Source: Pseudomonas fluorescens (GTDB lineage: Bacteria; Pseudomonadota; Gammaproteobacteria; Pseudomonadales; Pseudomonadaceae). Taken from it: DNA of 64,000 nucleotides. The position numbers were made by a program, and so were the translations under genes. Position 1 is the stretch's first letter; the number at the start of each line of letters is the position of its first letter. The notes beneath the pieces were generated by a model. The model did no database searches. It was given only the letters and a program-made list of their open reading frames with translations, and had not been told where the DNA came from. The stretch lies in the NCBI GenBank assembly GCA_902825215.1, contig LR782234.1, positions 4,154,001 through 4,218,000 on the forward strand, written 5' to 3'. Positions 25,943 through 34,666 of the stretch are shown here, piece after piece.

Positions 25943-26736
25943 ACCGCCTGCCTGAGTGCCAGACGCTGCTGCTGGAACTGCATGGCGGTGTACTGCACGT
26001 CACTCTGAATCGGCCGGACAACCGCAATGCGATGAGCCTGCAAATGGTCGGCGAATTGCGCGCGGTGTTCGCCGCCGTCCGCGATGAGCGCGATGTTCGA
26101 GCATTGGTGCTCAGCGGCGCCGGCGGGCATTTCTGTGCCGGTGGCGATATCAAGGACATGGCCAGCGCCCGTGCTCAGGGTGGCGAGGCTTATCGCGAGT
26201 TGAACCGGGCCTTTGGCGCCTTGCTCGAAGAGGCGCAGCACGCGCCGCAGGTGTTGATTACGGTGCTGCAAGGCGCGGTGCTCGGCGGTGGTTTCGGGCT
26301 GGCCTGCGTCAGCGATGTCGCGATAGCCGACCATCAGGCGCAATTCGGCTTGCCGGAAACCAGTCTCGGCGTGATCCCGGCGCAGATTGCACCGTTTGTG
26401 CTGCAGCGCATCGGCCTCAGCGAAACCCGACGCCTGGCGCTGACCGCAGCGCGTTTCGATAGCGATCAGGCTCAGCAACTGGGGCTGGTGCATTTTGTCG
26501 AGCGCGATGCGCAGGCGTTGGCCGAACGACTGGATGAGGTGCTGCAGCAAGTGCTGCGTTGCGCGCCGCAGGCGAATGCCGTGACCAAAAAGTTGCTGCT
26601 GGCCAGTGCCGGGCAGCCGTCGAGTGAATTGCTTGATCAGGCTGCGCAGTGGTTCAGCGAGGCGGTGGCGGGTGAAGAAGGGATCGAGGGCACCCTGGCT
26701 TTCATGCAAAAGCGCAAACCGCGGTGGGCTATCTAA
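25939..26736 (+). CDS. atuE: Isohexenylglutaconyl-CoA hydratase AtuE
   Basis: A protein of 265 aa of the enoyl-CoA hydratase/crotonase family. The oxyanion-hole motifs are LSGAGGHFCAGGDIKDM (about residues 56-72) and GAVLGGGFGLAC (about 111-122). It hydrates the carboxylated geranyl-CoA product. It overlaps atuD by four bases. It is followed by a REP doublet and a 118-base gap before atuF, so the operon is interrupted by a repeat at this point. Confidence 0.87.
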   Translation: MNRLPECQTLLLELHGGVLHVTLNRPDNRNAMSLQMVGELRAVFAAVRDERDVRALVLSGAGGHFCAGGDIKDMASARAQGGEAYRELNRAFGALLEEAQHAPQVLITVLQGAVLGGGFGLACVSDVAIADHQAQFGLPETSLGVIPAQIAPFVLQRIGLSETRRLALTAARFDSDQAQQLGLVHFVERDAQALAERLDEVLQQVLRCAPQANAVTKKLLLASAGQPSSELLDQAAQWFSEAVAGEEGIEGTLAFMQKRKPRWAI

Positions 26737-26740
26737 AAAG

Positions 26741-26815
26741 CATCGCTGGCAAGCCAGCTCCCACAGGGAATTTGCGTCGTTAACAAAACCTGTGGGAGCT
26801 GGCTTGCCAGCGATG
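26741..26815. repeat. REP doublet (REPIN) inside the atu operon, perfect 27-bp arms
   Basis: The arms at 26741-26767 and 26789-26815 are exact reverse complements with the same core as the doublet at 3490-3577. It sits between atuE and atuF, which are transcribed in the same direction, so the mRNA would carry a strong hairpin here. Confidence 0.9.
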
Positions 26816-26854
26816 AGGCCAGCACATGCAACGCAACTTCCAAGGAAAAAGCCC

Positions 26855-28816
26855 ATGCCCGTCATTCACAAAATCCTCATCGCCAACCGCGGTGAAATCG
26901 CCTGCCGCATCCAGCGCACCGCCCAGGCCCTCGGCTACCGCACCGTTGCGGTCTACAGCGATGCCGACGCCGATGCGCTGCACGTGAAGATGGCCGATCA
27001 GGCCGTGCGCATCGGCCCGCCCCCGGTGCAGCAGTCCTACCTGAACATCCCGGCAATCCTCGACGCCGCCCGCCGCAGCGGCGCCGACGCGATCCATCCC
27101 GGCTATGGCTTTCTCTCGGAAAACGCCGAATTCGCCCGCGCCTGCCAACGGGCCGGGCTGACCTTCATCGGCCCCAGCGTCGAAGCCATCGAACTGATGG
27201 GCAGCAAACGCCTGTCGAAGCTCGCCATGCTCGATGCCGGCGTGCCGTGCATCGCCGGCTATCAGGGCGCTGCGCAAGGCGACGCGACCTTGTTGCGCGA
27301 AGCCGAGCGCATCGGCTACCCGTTGATGATCAAGGCCAGTGCCGGCGGTGGCGGGCGCGGCATGCGCCTGGTGCACAACGCGGCTGAACTGCCGGCGCAA
27401 CTGCGCACCGCACGTTCGGAAGCGTTGAACGGTTTTGGTAGCGACGAATTGATTCTCGAACAGGCCGTGGTCGAACCCCGGCATGTCGAAGTGCAGCTGT
27501 TCGGCGACCATCACGGCAACCTGATCTACCTTGGCGAACGCGACTGTTCGATCCAGCGGCGCCATCAGAAAGTCATCGAAGAAGCGCCCTGCCCGGTCAT
27601 GACCGCCGAGTTGCGCCAAGCCATGGGTGAAGCAGCGTTGAAGGCCGGCCGCGCGGTGAATTATGTCGGCGCCGGCACCGTGGAGTTTCTGCTCGACGCG
27701 CGAGGGCAGTTTTATTTTCTGGAGATGAACACACGACTTCAGGTCGAGCATCCGGTCACCGAACTGATCACCGGCCTTGATCTGGTGGCGTGGCAATTGT
27801 CGATTGCCGAAGGCCAGCCACTGCCGCTGACTCAGGATCAGGTGCAACTCAATGGGCATGCCATGGAAGTGCGGCTGTACGCCGAAGATCCGACGCAGGA
27901 TTTTCTTCCGCAGACCGGGCGTATCGAGGCCTGGGAGCCAGCGCTCGGCCACGGTGCGCGGGTTGATCACGGCTTGCTTGAAGGGCAAGTGGTGAGCCCG
28001 TTCTATGACCCGCTGCTGGGCAAACTGATCGCCCATGGCGCCACCCGGGAAGAGGCGCGACGCAAGCTGTTGCGCGCGGTCCAGGACACTGTGCTGTTAG
28101 GCGTGCACAGTAATCAGCGTCTGCTCGCCAGCCTGTTGCAGCATGAACAATTCGTCAGCGGTGAATTCAGTACCGCCTTCATTGCCCGGCATTTCAGCGA
28201 TCACCCCGACCTGCATCGTTACGTGCCCAGCGCCGAGGAACTGGCGATTGCGGCGCTGCTGTTCTATCAGACCAGCGCACGCCAGCACCGAGCGCCGCTG
28301 AGCGGCTGGCGCAACAACGCCAGCGTACCGCTGACTTACCGCCTCGGCTTCGATGAGCAGAACTGGACGCTGCAACTGCACGCTCAAGGGCCAGACATTT
28401 TTCAGGTCAGCGTCGGTGAACGCACGCTCGATCTGCAACTCATCGACCTCGACGCGCATTCGCTGACGCTGGCCGTCAATGGCGTGCGCCAGCGCCACGC
28501 CTGTCAACTGGCGGGCGCACAGCTCTGGCTGTTCAGCCATCCGGGCAGTCTGCGGCTGGAGGATCGAACTCATGCGGTGATCGACAGTCAGACCAGCGTC
28601 AGCTCCGGCACCTTGAAAGCGCCGATGGACGGCGCCATCGTCGACGTCCTGGTCAGCGAAGGCAGCGCGGTCAGCAAAGGTCAGTTGCTGGTGGTGCTGG
28701 AGGCAATGAAAATGGAGCACCCGCTCAAGGCCGGCATCGACGGCGTGCTCAAACGGGTGCAGGTCAAGGTTGGCGATCAGGTAAAAAATCGTCAGGTTCT
28801 GTTGCAGGTCGAGTAG
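26855..28816 (+). CDS. atuF: Geranyl-CoA carboxylase biotin-containing alpha subunit AtuF
   Basis: A protein of 653 aa. The biotin carboxylase domain occupies about residues 1-450 (KILIANRGEIACRI at the N-terminus, the ATP-binding loop ASAGGGGRGM near 166, and EMNTRLQVEHPVTE near 290). A linker region follows, and then a C-terminal biotinyl domain with the biotinylation site EAMKMEHP near residue 613. It carboxylates its biotin with bicarbonate and ATP and works with AtuC. The start chosen is ATG 26855 with AAGGAAAA before it; an in-frame start far upstream would run through the REP doublet. This is the last atu gene here: no atuG or atuH follows. Confidence 0.9.
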   Translation: MPVIHKILIANRGEIACRIQRTAQALGYRTVAVYSDADADALHVKMADQAVRIGPPPVQQSYLNIPAILDAARRSGADAIHPGYGFLSENAEFARACQRAGLTFIGPSVEAIELMGSKRLSKLAMLDAGVPCIAGYQGAAQGDATLLREAERIGYPLMIKASAGGGGRGMRLVHNAAELPAQLRTARSEALNGFGSDELILEQAVVEPRHVEVQLFGDHHGNLIYLGERDCSIQRRHQKVIEEAPCPVMTAELRQAMGEAALKAGRAVNYVGAGTVEFLLDARGQFYFLEMNTRLQVEHPVTELITGLDLVAWQLSIAEGQPLPLTQDQVQLNGHAMEVRLYAEDPTQDFLPQTGRIEAWEPALGHGARVDHGLLEGQVVSPFYDPLLGKLIAHGATREEARRKLLRAVQDTVLLGVHSNQRLLASLLQHEQFVSGEFSTAFIARHFSDHPDLHRYVPSAEELAIAALLFYQTSARQHRAPLSGWRNNASVPLTYRLGFDEQNWTLQLHAQGPDIFQVSVGERTLDLQLIDLDAHSLTLAVNGVRQRHACQLAGAQLWLFSHPGSLRLEDRTHAVIDSQTSVSSGTLKAPMDGAIVDVLVSEGSAVSKGQLLVVLEAMKMEHPLKAGIDGVLKRVQVKVGDQVKNRQVLLQVE

Positions 28817-28886
28817 TCGCCCACACACCGATGCGGGTTTTGACTACGCTCTGAGATATCAGAACGCGAAAATCAGGAACCCTGCG

Positions 28887-29429
28887 ATGCCCCACTGGCT
28901 GGTCATTGATCTGGAAGCCACCACCGATGAGGGTGGCTGGCCGGTCACCGAAATGGAAATTATCGAGATCGGTGCGACCCTCGTCGATCGCGCCGGACGC
29001 GAGCAGGATCACTTCCAGCGCTTCGTCAAACCGACGCGGCGGCCGTTGCTCACCCCGTTCTGTCGCGAACTGACGCACATCACCCAGGCCAATATCGATG
29101 CCGCGCAACCGCTGCACGACGTCTGGCCGGCGTTCGAGCGCTGGCTGGCCCAGCATCAATCGCGCCTCGAAGGCTGGGTCAGCTGGGGCGATTACGATCG
29201 CAAGCAATTGCTGCAGGAATGGCAGCGACTGCACATCGACAGTGGCCTCAGCCGGGTGCCGCACATGAACCTCAAGCAGCGCTTCGCCAAGGCCCGGCGC
29301 CTGGAGCGGCCGTTGGGCCTCAACGGTGCGCTGCAGCTGGCCGGTCTGCAATTCAGCGGTCAGCAGCATCGGGCGCTGGAGGACGCGCGCAACACGGCGC
29401 GGTTATTGCCACTGGTGTTACCGATTTAG
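28887..29429 (+). CDS. DEDDh-type 3'-5' exonuclease
   Basis: A protein of 180 aa. The first Exo motif is VIDLEATTD near residue 6, with Asp and Glu; the third, HRALEDARNTARL, near residue 160, carries the His and last Asp of the DEDDh set. This is the layout of the ERI-1/KapD-like branch of RNase T/DnaQ nucleases, and it acts on RNA or DNA 3' ends in the cytoplasm. The substrate is unknown. GGAACC sits before the start. It stands alone between atuF and ppnP. Confidence 0.8.
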   Translation: MPHWLVIDLEATTDEGGWPVTEMEIIEIGATLVDRAGREQDHFQRFVKPTRRPLLTPFCRELTHITQANIDAAQPLHDVWPAFERWLAQHQSRLEGWVSWGDYDRKQLLQEWQRLHIDSGLSRVPHMNLKQRFAKARRLERPLGLNGALQLAGLQFSGQQHRALEDARNTARLLPLVLPI

Positions 29430-29499
29430 AGACGTGACGAGGCTGAACGCCTTGGGCATACTGGCCGGCCCCTTTTCAGCCCTTTTCGAGGAATCGCCC

Positions 29500-29784
29500 A
29501 TGTTTAAAGTCAACGAGTACTTCGACGGCACCGTCAAGTCGATCGCCTTTGGCACCGCTGAAGGTCCGGCGACCATCGGCGTCATGGCCCCGGGCGAATA
29601 CGAATTCGGCACCAGCCAGCGTGAAATCATGCACGTCGTGTCGGGCGCCCTGACCGTCAAGCTGCCGGACAGCAGCGACTGGGAAACCTTCGCCGCTGGC
29701 AGCCAGTTCAATGTACCGGCCAATAGCAAGTTCCAGCTCAAGGTCGCGGTCGACACCGCCTACCTGTGTGAATACCGCGGCTGA
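29500..29784 (+). CDS. ppnP: Pyrimidine/purine nucleoside phosphorylase PpnP
   Basis: A 94-aa cupin-fold protein of the former DUF1255 family. It shows FDGTVKSIAFGTAEGPATIGVM near the start and the cupin stretch EFGTSQREIMHVVSG (about residues 43-57), followed by PANSKFQLKV near 75. It phosphorolyses many nucleosides to base and ribose-1-phosphate in the cytoplasm. A CGAGGAA ribosome-binding site precedes the ATG, and an intrinsic terminator follows 20 bases after the stop, so it is a single-gene transcript. Confidence 0.9.
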   Translation: MFKVNEYFDGTVKSIAFGTAEGPATIGVMAPGEYEFGTSQREIMHVVSGALTVKLPDSSDWETFAAGSQFNVPANSKFQLKVAVDTAYLCEYRG

Positions 29785-29805
29785 TACGGCGGTTCAATCC
29801 AGCGC

Positions 29806-29842
29806 AAAAAAATGCCCGCGTGTAAAACGCGGGCATTTTTAT
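29806..29842. terminator. Bidirectional intrinsic terminator
   Basis: The ten-base stem AATGCCCGCG (29811-29820) with CGCGGGCATT (29828-29837) has an A-run on the left and a T-run on the right, so it can end both ppnP and the convergent MOSC gene. Confidence 0.88.
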
Positions 29843-29854
29843 TTGCGTGCAGAT

Positions 29855-30661
29855 TTATTCGAGAATTTCCACCGGCATCCCGACTTCGAGGCGACCGTTA
29901 CTGTCATTGACCAGGTTCTGCCCGAACATCGCACCATCGGCCGTGGCCCGATGCTTTTGCAGGGTGGCGAACGGTTCGCGATCGGCACTGCGCTCGCCGG
30001 TTTGCGGGTCGACGGTGGTCATGATGCAGCGCGAGCACGGCTTGACCACGCGAAACTCGATATCGCCGACGCGAATACGCTTCCAGCCATCTTCAGCGTA
30101 AGCCGCGCTGCCTTCGATCACCAGATTCGGGCGAAAGCGCAGCATCTCCAGCGAGCGCCCGACTTTGCCGGAAAGGTCTTGCAGCGAAGCGTCGCCAATC
30201 AATAGCAACGGATAGCCGTCGGCGAAGGCGACTTGATCGTCGTCTTTGCCAAAACCCGATTGTGTCGTGCGTGCTCGATCCAGCGGCATGTACACCAGAC
30301 GTGTCGGCTTGCCAAGAAAATCGCTGACGAAGCGCGCTGCTTCCTCGCCGGCGTCCGGCACACGCAAGGTGTCGCGCCAGATCGTTACGCCGCGCAATTC
30401 GGCCTCTTCAGCAGGCAAGGCGACTTCGATCATCCCCTGTTCCGGGGCAGCAAGGTTCAAGCCACCCGCTGCATTCCCCAACGCCGAGAGCTGGCTCATC
30501 CGCGCTTCGGCACGCTGGGTCAGGAATCGCCCGCTGGCCTCGTCCACCAGCATCCAGCGTCGGTCGCCCGCCAATCCCAGTTTGTCCAGTTCGGCGCTTT
30601 GCAGCACTTCGCCCTTGCCGGATTTCAACGGGTAACGATAAAGCGCGCTCAGACGCAGCAT
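29855..30661 (-). CDS. MOSC-domain protein (YcbX-like)
   Basis: A protein of 268 aa. The N-terminal MOSC beta-barrel domain opens LSALYRYPLKSGKGE, with LGLAGDRRWMLVD near residue 28. The C-terminal MOSC core contains RFRPNLVIEG and the conserved cysteines in VKPCSRCIMTTVD near residue 208. Family members carry molybdenum cofactor and reduce N-hydroxylated compounds together with a flavodoxin or ferredoxin partner. Unlike E. coli YcbX, no C-terminal 2Fe-2S domain is present, so a separate electron carrier is needed. Molybdenum-cofactor genes lie about 6 kb downstream but are not co-transcribed. Confidence 0.82.
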   Translation of the reverse strand: MLRLSALYRYPLKSGKGEVLQSAELDKLGLAGDRRWMLVDEASGRFLTQRAEARMSQLSALGNAAGGLNLAAPEQGMIEVALPAEEAELRGVTIWRDTLRVPDAGEEAARFVSDFLGKPTRLVYMPLDRARTTQSGFGKDDDQVAFADGYPLLLIGDASLQDLSGKVGRSLEMLRFRPNLVIEGSAAYAEDGWKRIRVGDIEFRVVKPCSRCIMTTVDPQTGERSADREPFATLQKHRATADGAMFGQNLVNDSNGRLEVGMPVEILE

Positions 30662-30730
30662 GGCCAGCTCCTTGTGGTGGAAGCCGCCACCCTATACGAG
30701 CTTGAATACGGAATCAAAGGGCAACCACTG

Positions 30731-30753
30731 CGGGAGCGAGCGGGCTCGCTCCC
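30731..30753. repeat. Single REP-like palindrome
   Basis: GGAGCGAG and CTCGCTCC flank a 4-base centre; the core resembles one arm of the doublets elsewhere in the window. It lies between cheV and the MOSC gene. Confidence 0.6.
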
Positions 30754-30767
30754 CAGCGCAATGACGC

Positions 30768-31703
30768 TCAGGCCGGGACTTCGTCGAGCATCAGACGCTG
30801 ACGCACTACGTCGACCAGTTTGTCCGGCTGGAATTTGGACAGGAAGTTGTCGCAGCCGACCTTCTTCACCATCGAATCGTTGAAGCTGCCGGACAGCGAG
30901 GTATGCAGCACCACGTACAGGCCACGCAGACGCGGGTCGTTGCGAATTTCGGTGGTCAGACGGTAGCCGTCCATTTCCGGCATTTCCGCGTCGGTGAAGA
31001 TCATCAGCAGTTTGTCGGTCATGTGCACGCCGGTATCGGCCCAGGCCTTGAGCATATTCAGTGCCTTGAGGCCGTCGCTGGCAATGTGCATTTTCACCCC
31101 GAGCTGGCCGAGGGTGTCGCGCAGCTGCGACAGCGCCACGTTGGAGTCGTCGACCAGCAGCACTTCACGGCCACGGGCGCGTTCCAGCACTGGATCGTCG
31201 AGTTTGTCGCGCGAGACCTTGGCGTTGTACGGAACGATTTCGGCGAGGACTTTCTCCACGTCGATGATTTCCACCAACTGATCGTCGACCTTGCTGATGG
31301 CTGTCAGATAGTGCTGGCGACCGGCGCTGGTCGGTGGCGGCAGAATCGCTTCCCAGTTCATGTTGACGATGCGATCGACACCGCCCACCAGGAAGGCCTG
31401 CACCGAACGGTTATATTCGGTGACGATGATGGTGCTGTTCGGCCCTGGCACCAAGGGGCGCATGCCGATCGCCTGGGACAGGTCGATCACCGGCAGGGTC
31501 TGTCCGCGCAGATTGACCACACCGCAGACAAACGGGTGACGCTGCGGCATCAGCGTCAGCTTCGGCAGTTGCAGCACTTCCTGAACCTTGAACACGTTGA
31601 TCGCAAACAACTGCCGCCCGGCCAGTCGAAACATGAGAATTTCCAGGCGATTCTCACCCACCAGTTGCGTGCGTTGGTCTACCGTGTCGAGAATGCCGGC
31701 CAT
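30768..31703 (-). CDS. cheV: Chemotaxis coupling protein CheV
   Basis: A protein of 311 aa. An N-terminal CheW-like domain (about residues 10-160) contains RLAGRQLFAINVFKVQEVL and CGVVNLRGQTLPVIDLS. A receiver domain (about 180-305) has EVLLVDDSNVALSQL, the phospho-acceptor in IFTDAEMPEMDG near residue 245, and the conserved Lys in NFLSKFQ near 293. CheV couples chemoreceptors to CheA and can be phosphorylated to tune signalling. The start is ATG 31703 (MAGILDTVDQ) with AGGAG 8 bases upstream; a start 11 codons earlier lacks such a site. It is not linked to other chemotaxis genes here. Confidence 0.93.
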   Translation of the reverse strand: MAGILDTVDQRTQLVGENRLEILMFRLAGRQLFAINVFKVQEVLQLPKLTLMPQRHPFVCGVVNLRGQTLPVIDLSQAIGMRPLVPGPNSTIIVTEYNRSVQAFLVGGVDRIVNMNWEAILPPPTSAGRQHYLTAISKVDDQLVEIIDVEKVLAEIVPYNAKVSRDKLDDPVLERARGREVLLVDDSNVALSQLRDTLGQLGVKMHIASDGLKALNMLKAWADTGVHMTDKLLMIFTDAEMPEMDGYRLTTEIRNDPRLRGLYVVLHTSLSGSFNDSMVKKVGCDNFLSKFQPDKLVDVVRQRLMLDEVPA

Positions 31704-32158
31704 CAATGACTCCTGGGCTTGTTCTGATGAATTCACTTATGTGAGGTTATCGGCTGCACATGGCGCTTCTTGATTGCCATAAAGAGCCCGTTAAAAATGC
31801 CATGAACAGCCATTGATGTCACATTAACATCATGCTTTACTGGCGCAGTGATTTTCATCTGCTACTTTTATCTGCGGCGCGACCTCGGTTTGCGTCATAG
31901 GTTCCCGCACCTAAGGGATTCCCCTAGGGACAATCAGGCCCAACCTGATATTCGCAGTATCCAATAGCCATTAATGTGACGCCATTCTCATTGCATGAAC
32001 GGAGTCAGGCTATTGTGTGCGATCGCAGTTCAGTGGCAACAAACCCTCTGGAAACTCCCAGTCTGTGCACTTGCACGGCCGGGCGCGATCTGCCGACGGT
32101 TCATGATCGTCGCCACACACGGCATTCCTTCATCAGACATGACGTTGTGGAGATAAGC
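31704..32158. other. Intergenic region between cheV and a small helical protein, with a palindrome
   Basis: Divergent promoter region of about 455 bases with an AT-rich stretch near 31790-31850. The palindrome CTAAGGGA-T-TCCCCTAG at 31911-31927 (one mismatch) is the only clear regulatory-looking element. No gene is supported. Confidence 0.5.
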
Positions 32159-32626
32159 ATGCCAATCGACCGCAAAGACTGGGTACAACGCTTTCCCGAA
32201 TTTCTTGTCGAGGCTGAGACACTCCTGGCGAAGTCCGAGGAATGCCTGAGCCATCTGCAATTGATCAGCAATGACAAGGACGCCATCGAGTGCATGCTCA
32301 GTACCTTGCTCAAGCTTGCGCGCAGGGCGGAAGCTCTGGCGTTGGAGTCGATTTCAGAATTTTCCCTGCACATCCACAGCCTGCTTGACCTCAATCATGC
32401 TCATGTCGACCTCAATGATCAGGCCCTGCAAGCCTTGCAGGACTGTTTCACCCTGATGGCCTGGCAGCTTGAGCTGGTTGATCAGAAGACCGGACAATTG
32501 AGTCTGGATGAAAGCGAGCAGGCTTCGCTGATCGAAGCGCTGGCGTTTCAGGTCGGTCAAAGCCCGATTCAGTCGCCGCTGACAAGCAAACGTTTGCCGC
32601 AAATGCCTTACTCGGGCCAGGCCTGA
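32159..32626 (+). CDS. Uncharacterised helical protein, 155 aa
   Basis: A protein of 155 aa, almost wholly helical by composition, with many Leu, Glu and Ala (AETLLAKSEECLSHLQL, LKLARRAEALALESISEF, LQALQDCFTLMAWQLEL). The size and the helix pattern, with one central His-rich stretch (FSLHIHSLLDLNHAH, about 74-88), recall a four-helix phosphotransfer-type bundle, but the HPt signature His-x-x-Lys-Gly is missing. The start is ATG 32159 with GGAG before it. It lies divergent from cheV and upstream of a two-component pair, so a signalling role is possible but unproven. I do not recognise the family. Confidence 0.6.
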   Translation: MPIDRKDWVQRFPEFLVEAETLLAKSEECLSHLQLISNDKDAIECMLSTLLKLARRAEALALESISEFSLHIHSLLDLNHAHVDLNDQALQALQDCFTLMAWQLELVDQKTGQLSLDESEQASLIEALAFQVGQSPIQSPLTSKRLPQMPYSGQA

Positions 32627-33116
32627 CTCATCGCCGTGGCGCAGTGAGCGTTACCGGACACACGAGTCTATTGTCGTAATTGAATAGTCCATACCTGTCC
32701 GCGACAAAACGATATAAATAATCAGCATTGATCGCCCGCCCTTTTTCCTGTCGGCCTCAGGGTTTGCCTGTGTCTCGGGAAGCACAACTTCGGGCACCGC
32801 CGGCCTTCTTTCAAATCCAGTCAAAACCGACTTTTGTTGCTTTGGAACTGACGTGCAAACTATGTATTTCCTGACTGAATGGACATATATAGCAAGCGCG
32901 ACCAACGGTATCTTAAGTGGTATTATGTCGCCCGTTAGTTGTTCTCGAATTAATGGCACGGTGCTTTCAGTCGATGGTTATCCGCTGAAGCTCCATAAAC
33001 AACAGGGGCTCCAGGCCATGTTGAAAGCGTTGCCATATTTGACAGTATTTTCAGACAGAGACCCGCCAGGCTCCGGCCGGTCTGCCCGCAGCGAACATTC
33101 ATTGGCTCCATCCGCT
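32627..33116. other. Intergenic region before the sensor kinase
   Basis: About 490 bases, clearly AT-richer than its surroundings between about 32690 and 33060. An open frame in phase with the kinase extends back to 32853, but its sequence looks unlike a folded domain and unlike neighbouring codon use. No gene is supported. Confidence 0.5.
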
Positions 33117-34010
33117 ATGTACGCCAGTCTCAAGTCAATTACCCAATGGCCACCCTCGCGGGAGAACGCGCGTCGGTTCACGCTGGTCCTGTCTGTTGCG
33201 GCGACACTGGGCAGTGTATTGACCTATGTTTTTTCAGCCTCTTTCAGTGTAGGTCTGCTGCTCTTGCAAATTGCCGCTACGGCCTGTGTCTGGGTGCAAT
33301 ATCGGTTGTCGCGCAAATCGATCAAGTTTCAGCCGCAGGAACTCGCCGACCGTCTGCTGCAAGTCCAGGAAAACGAGCGCCACCGCCTCAGCCGCGAACT
33401 GCACGACGATATCGGCCAGTTGCTGACCGCGGCGAAACTGCAGAGCGAGTGGCTCAAACGCCGCCTGCCGCCCGACTCGCAGGAACAATGTACGGTGTTG
33501 TGCGACACCCTCGAAGAAACCCTGAACAAAGTGCGCGACGTATCGGCCATTCTCAATCCGCGCCAGTTGATCAGTCTGGGACTCGAGGCCAGCTTGCGTG
33601 CACATCTGCTCAAAACCCTGGCCAACACCAGCGTGCAATGGAGCCTCGATTGCCAGCAACGGCTCAATGGCATCCCGGAAGAAATGGCAGTCGCCGCCTT
33701 TCGCATTACCCAGGAAGCGGTTACCAATATTCTTCGTCACGCCCAGGCGAAAAATCTGGTGGTACGCTTGCAGCGCCTGCCTGAAGGCCTGACATTGTTG
33801 ATCAGTGATGATGGCGCGGGTTTTTTCCCGGCAGCCAATCCGGGTCGTGAAGGACAGCGCGGCATGGCCGGGATGGCCGAACGAATCGAGCAACTGGGTG
33901 GCACTCTGAGCGTCGTCAGCGAGCCGGGCAAAGGCACCCAGATCGAAGCACTTTTTCCGTGGGCGCCGCGCGCACTCGAACGGGCCAGTACGAATAAGGT
34001 TATGCGTTGA
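33117..34010 (+). CDS. Sensor histidine kinase, NarL-partner type (HisKA_3)
   Basis: With the start at ATG 33117 the protein is 297 aa. Two hydrophobic segments (about residues 18-35 and 40-58) are followed directly by a dimerisation/phosphoacceptor domain, RHRLSRELHDDIGQLLTAAKL (phosphoacceptor His near residue 93), and an ATPase domain with RITQEAVTNILRHAQA (N box, near 198) and DDGAGFFP (near 234), ending in GKGTQIEALFPW. There is no large periplasmic sensor, so the signal may be sensed in the membrane or come from a partner. The stop overlaps the response regulator start (TTGA). The start is uncertain, because no clear ribosome-binding site precedes it and the frame stays open for another 88 codons upstream. 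Confidence 0.85.
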   Translation: MYASLKSITQWPPSRENARRFTLVLSVAATLGSVLTYVFSASFSVGLLLLQIAATACVWVQYRLSRKSIKFQPQELADRLLQVQENERHRLSRELHDDIGQLLTAAKLQSEWLKRRLPPDSQEQCTVLCDTLEETLNKVRDVSAILNPRQLISLGLEASLRAHLLKTLANTSVQWSLDCQQRLNGIPEEMAVAAFRITQEAVTNILRHAQAKNLVVRLQRLPEGLTLLISDDGAGFFPAANPGREGQRGMAGMAERIEQLGGTLSVVSEPGKGTQIEALFPWAPRALERASTNKVMR

Positions 34011-34666
34011 CTTGCAACTTACTTCTGGTGGATGACCACTCGCTGATCAGGGCCGGCGTGCGCGCTCTGGTACTGGATATTCCTGGTTATGCGGTGATTG
34101 GCGAAGCCAATGATGGTTCGCAATTGCTCGAGATGGTCGAGCAACTGAACCCCGACATCGTGTTGCTGGATATCTCCATGAAAGAAACCGGCGGCCTGGA
34201 AGCGCTGCAACGCCTCAAGCGCGTGCGACCGCAGAGCAAGGTGCTGATCCTGTCGATGCACACCGATCCGGCGCTGATCATGCAGGCGCTGGAGTCTGGC
34301 GCCCACGGTTACCTGCTCAAGGACACCACCGCTACCGAGCTCGAACATGCCCTGGAAGCCTTGCGCAACAACGAGCGCTACTTGAGCCCGGCCATCGCCC
34401 ATACCGTGATCAATCAGGCGCTGACCCGTAATCAGAACCAGCAGCCGGACATTGCCGACTCACACAACCTGACGGCGCGCCAGCTGGAAATCCTGCGATT
34501 GATCGTGCGCGGCAAGTCCACACGTGAAATCGCCAATGGCCTGGGCTTGAGCATCAAAACGGTCGAAACCCACCGCTCACAGATCATGAAGCGTCTGCAG
34601 ATCTTCGATGTGGCGGGCCTCGTGCTGTTCGCCGTGCGCGAACAGATCATCAGCCTTGACGACTGA
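34007..34666 (+). CDS. Response regulator, NarL/LuxR family
   Basis: A protein of 219 aa starting with TTG at 34007, overlapping the kinase stop by four bases. The receiver domain has LLVDDHSLIRAGV near the start, the phosphoacceptor in DIVLLDISM (about residue 53) and the conserved Lys in YLLKDTT (about 104). The DNA-binding domain has NLTARQLEILRLIVRGKSTREIA and KTVETHRSQIMKRLQI (about 155-205). It is the cognate partner of the kinase just upstream. The regulon is unknown. Its 3' end overlaps the convergent lipid kinase gene by 17 bases. Confidence 0.92.
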   Translation: MTCNLLLVDDHSLIRAGVRALVLDIPGYAVIGEANDGSQLLEMVEQLNPDIVLLDISMKETGGLEALQRLKRVRPQSKVLILSMHTDPALIMQALESGAHGYLLKDTTATELEHALEALRNNERYLSPAIAHTVINQALTRNQNQQPDIADSHNLTARQLEILRLIVRGKSTREIANGLGLSIKTVETHRSQIMKRLQIFDVAGLVLFAVREQIISLDD

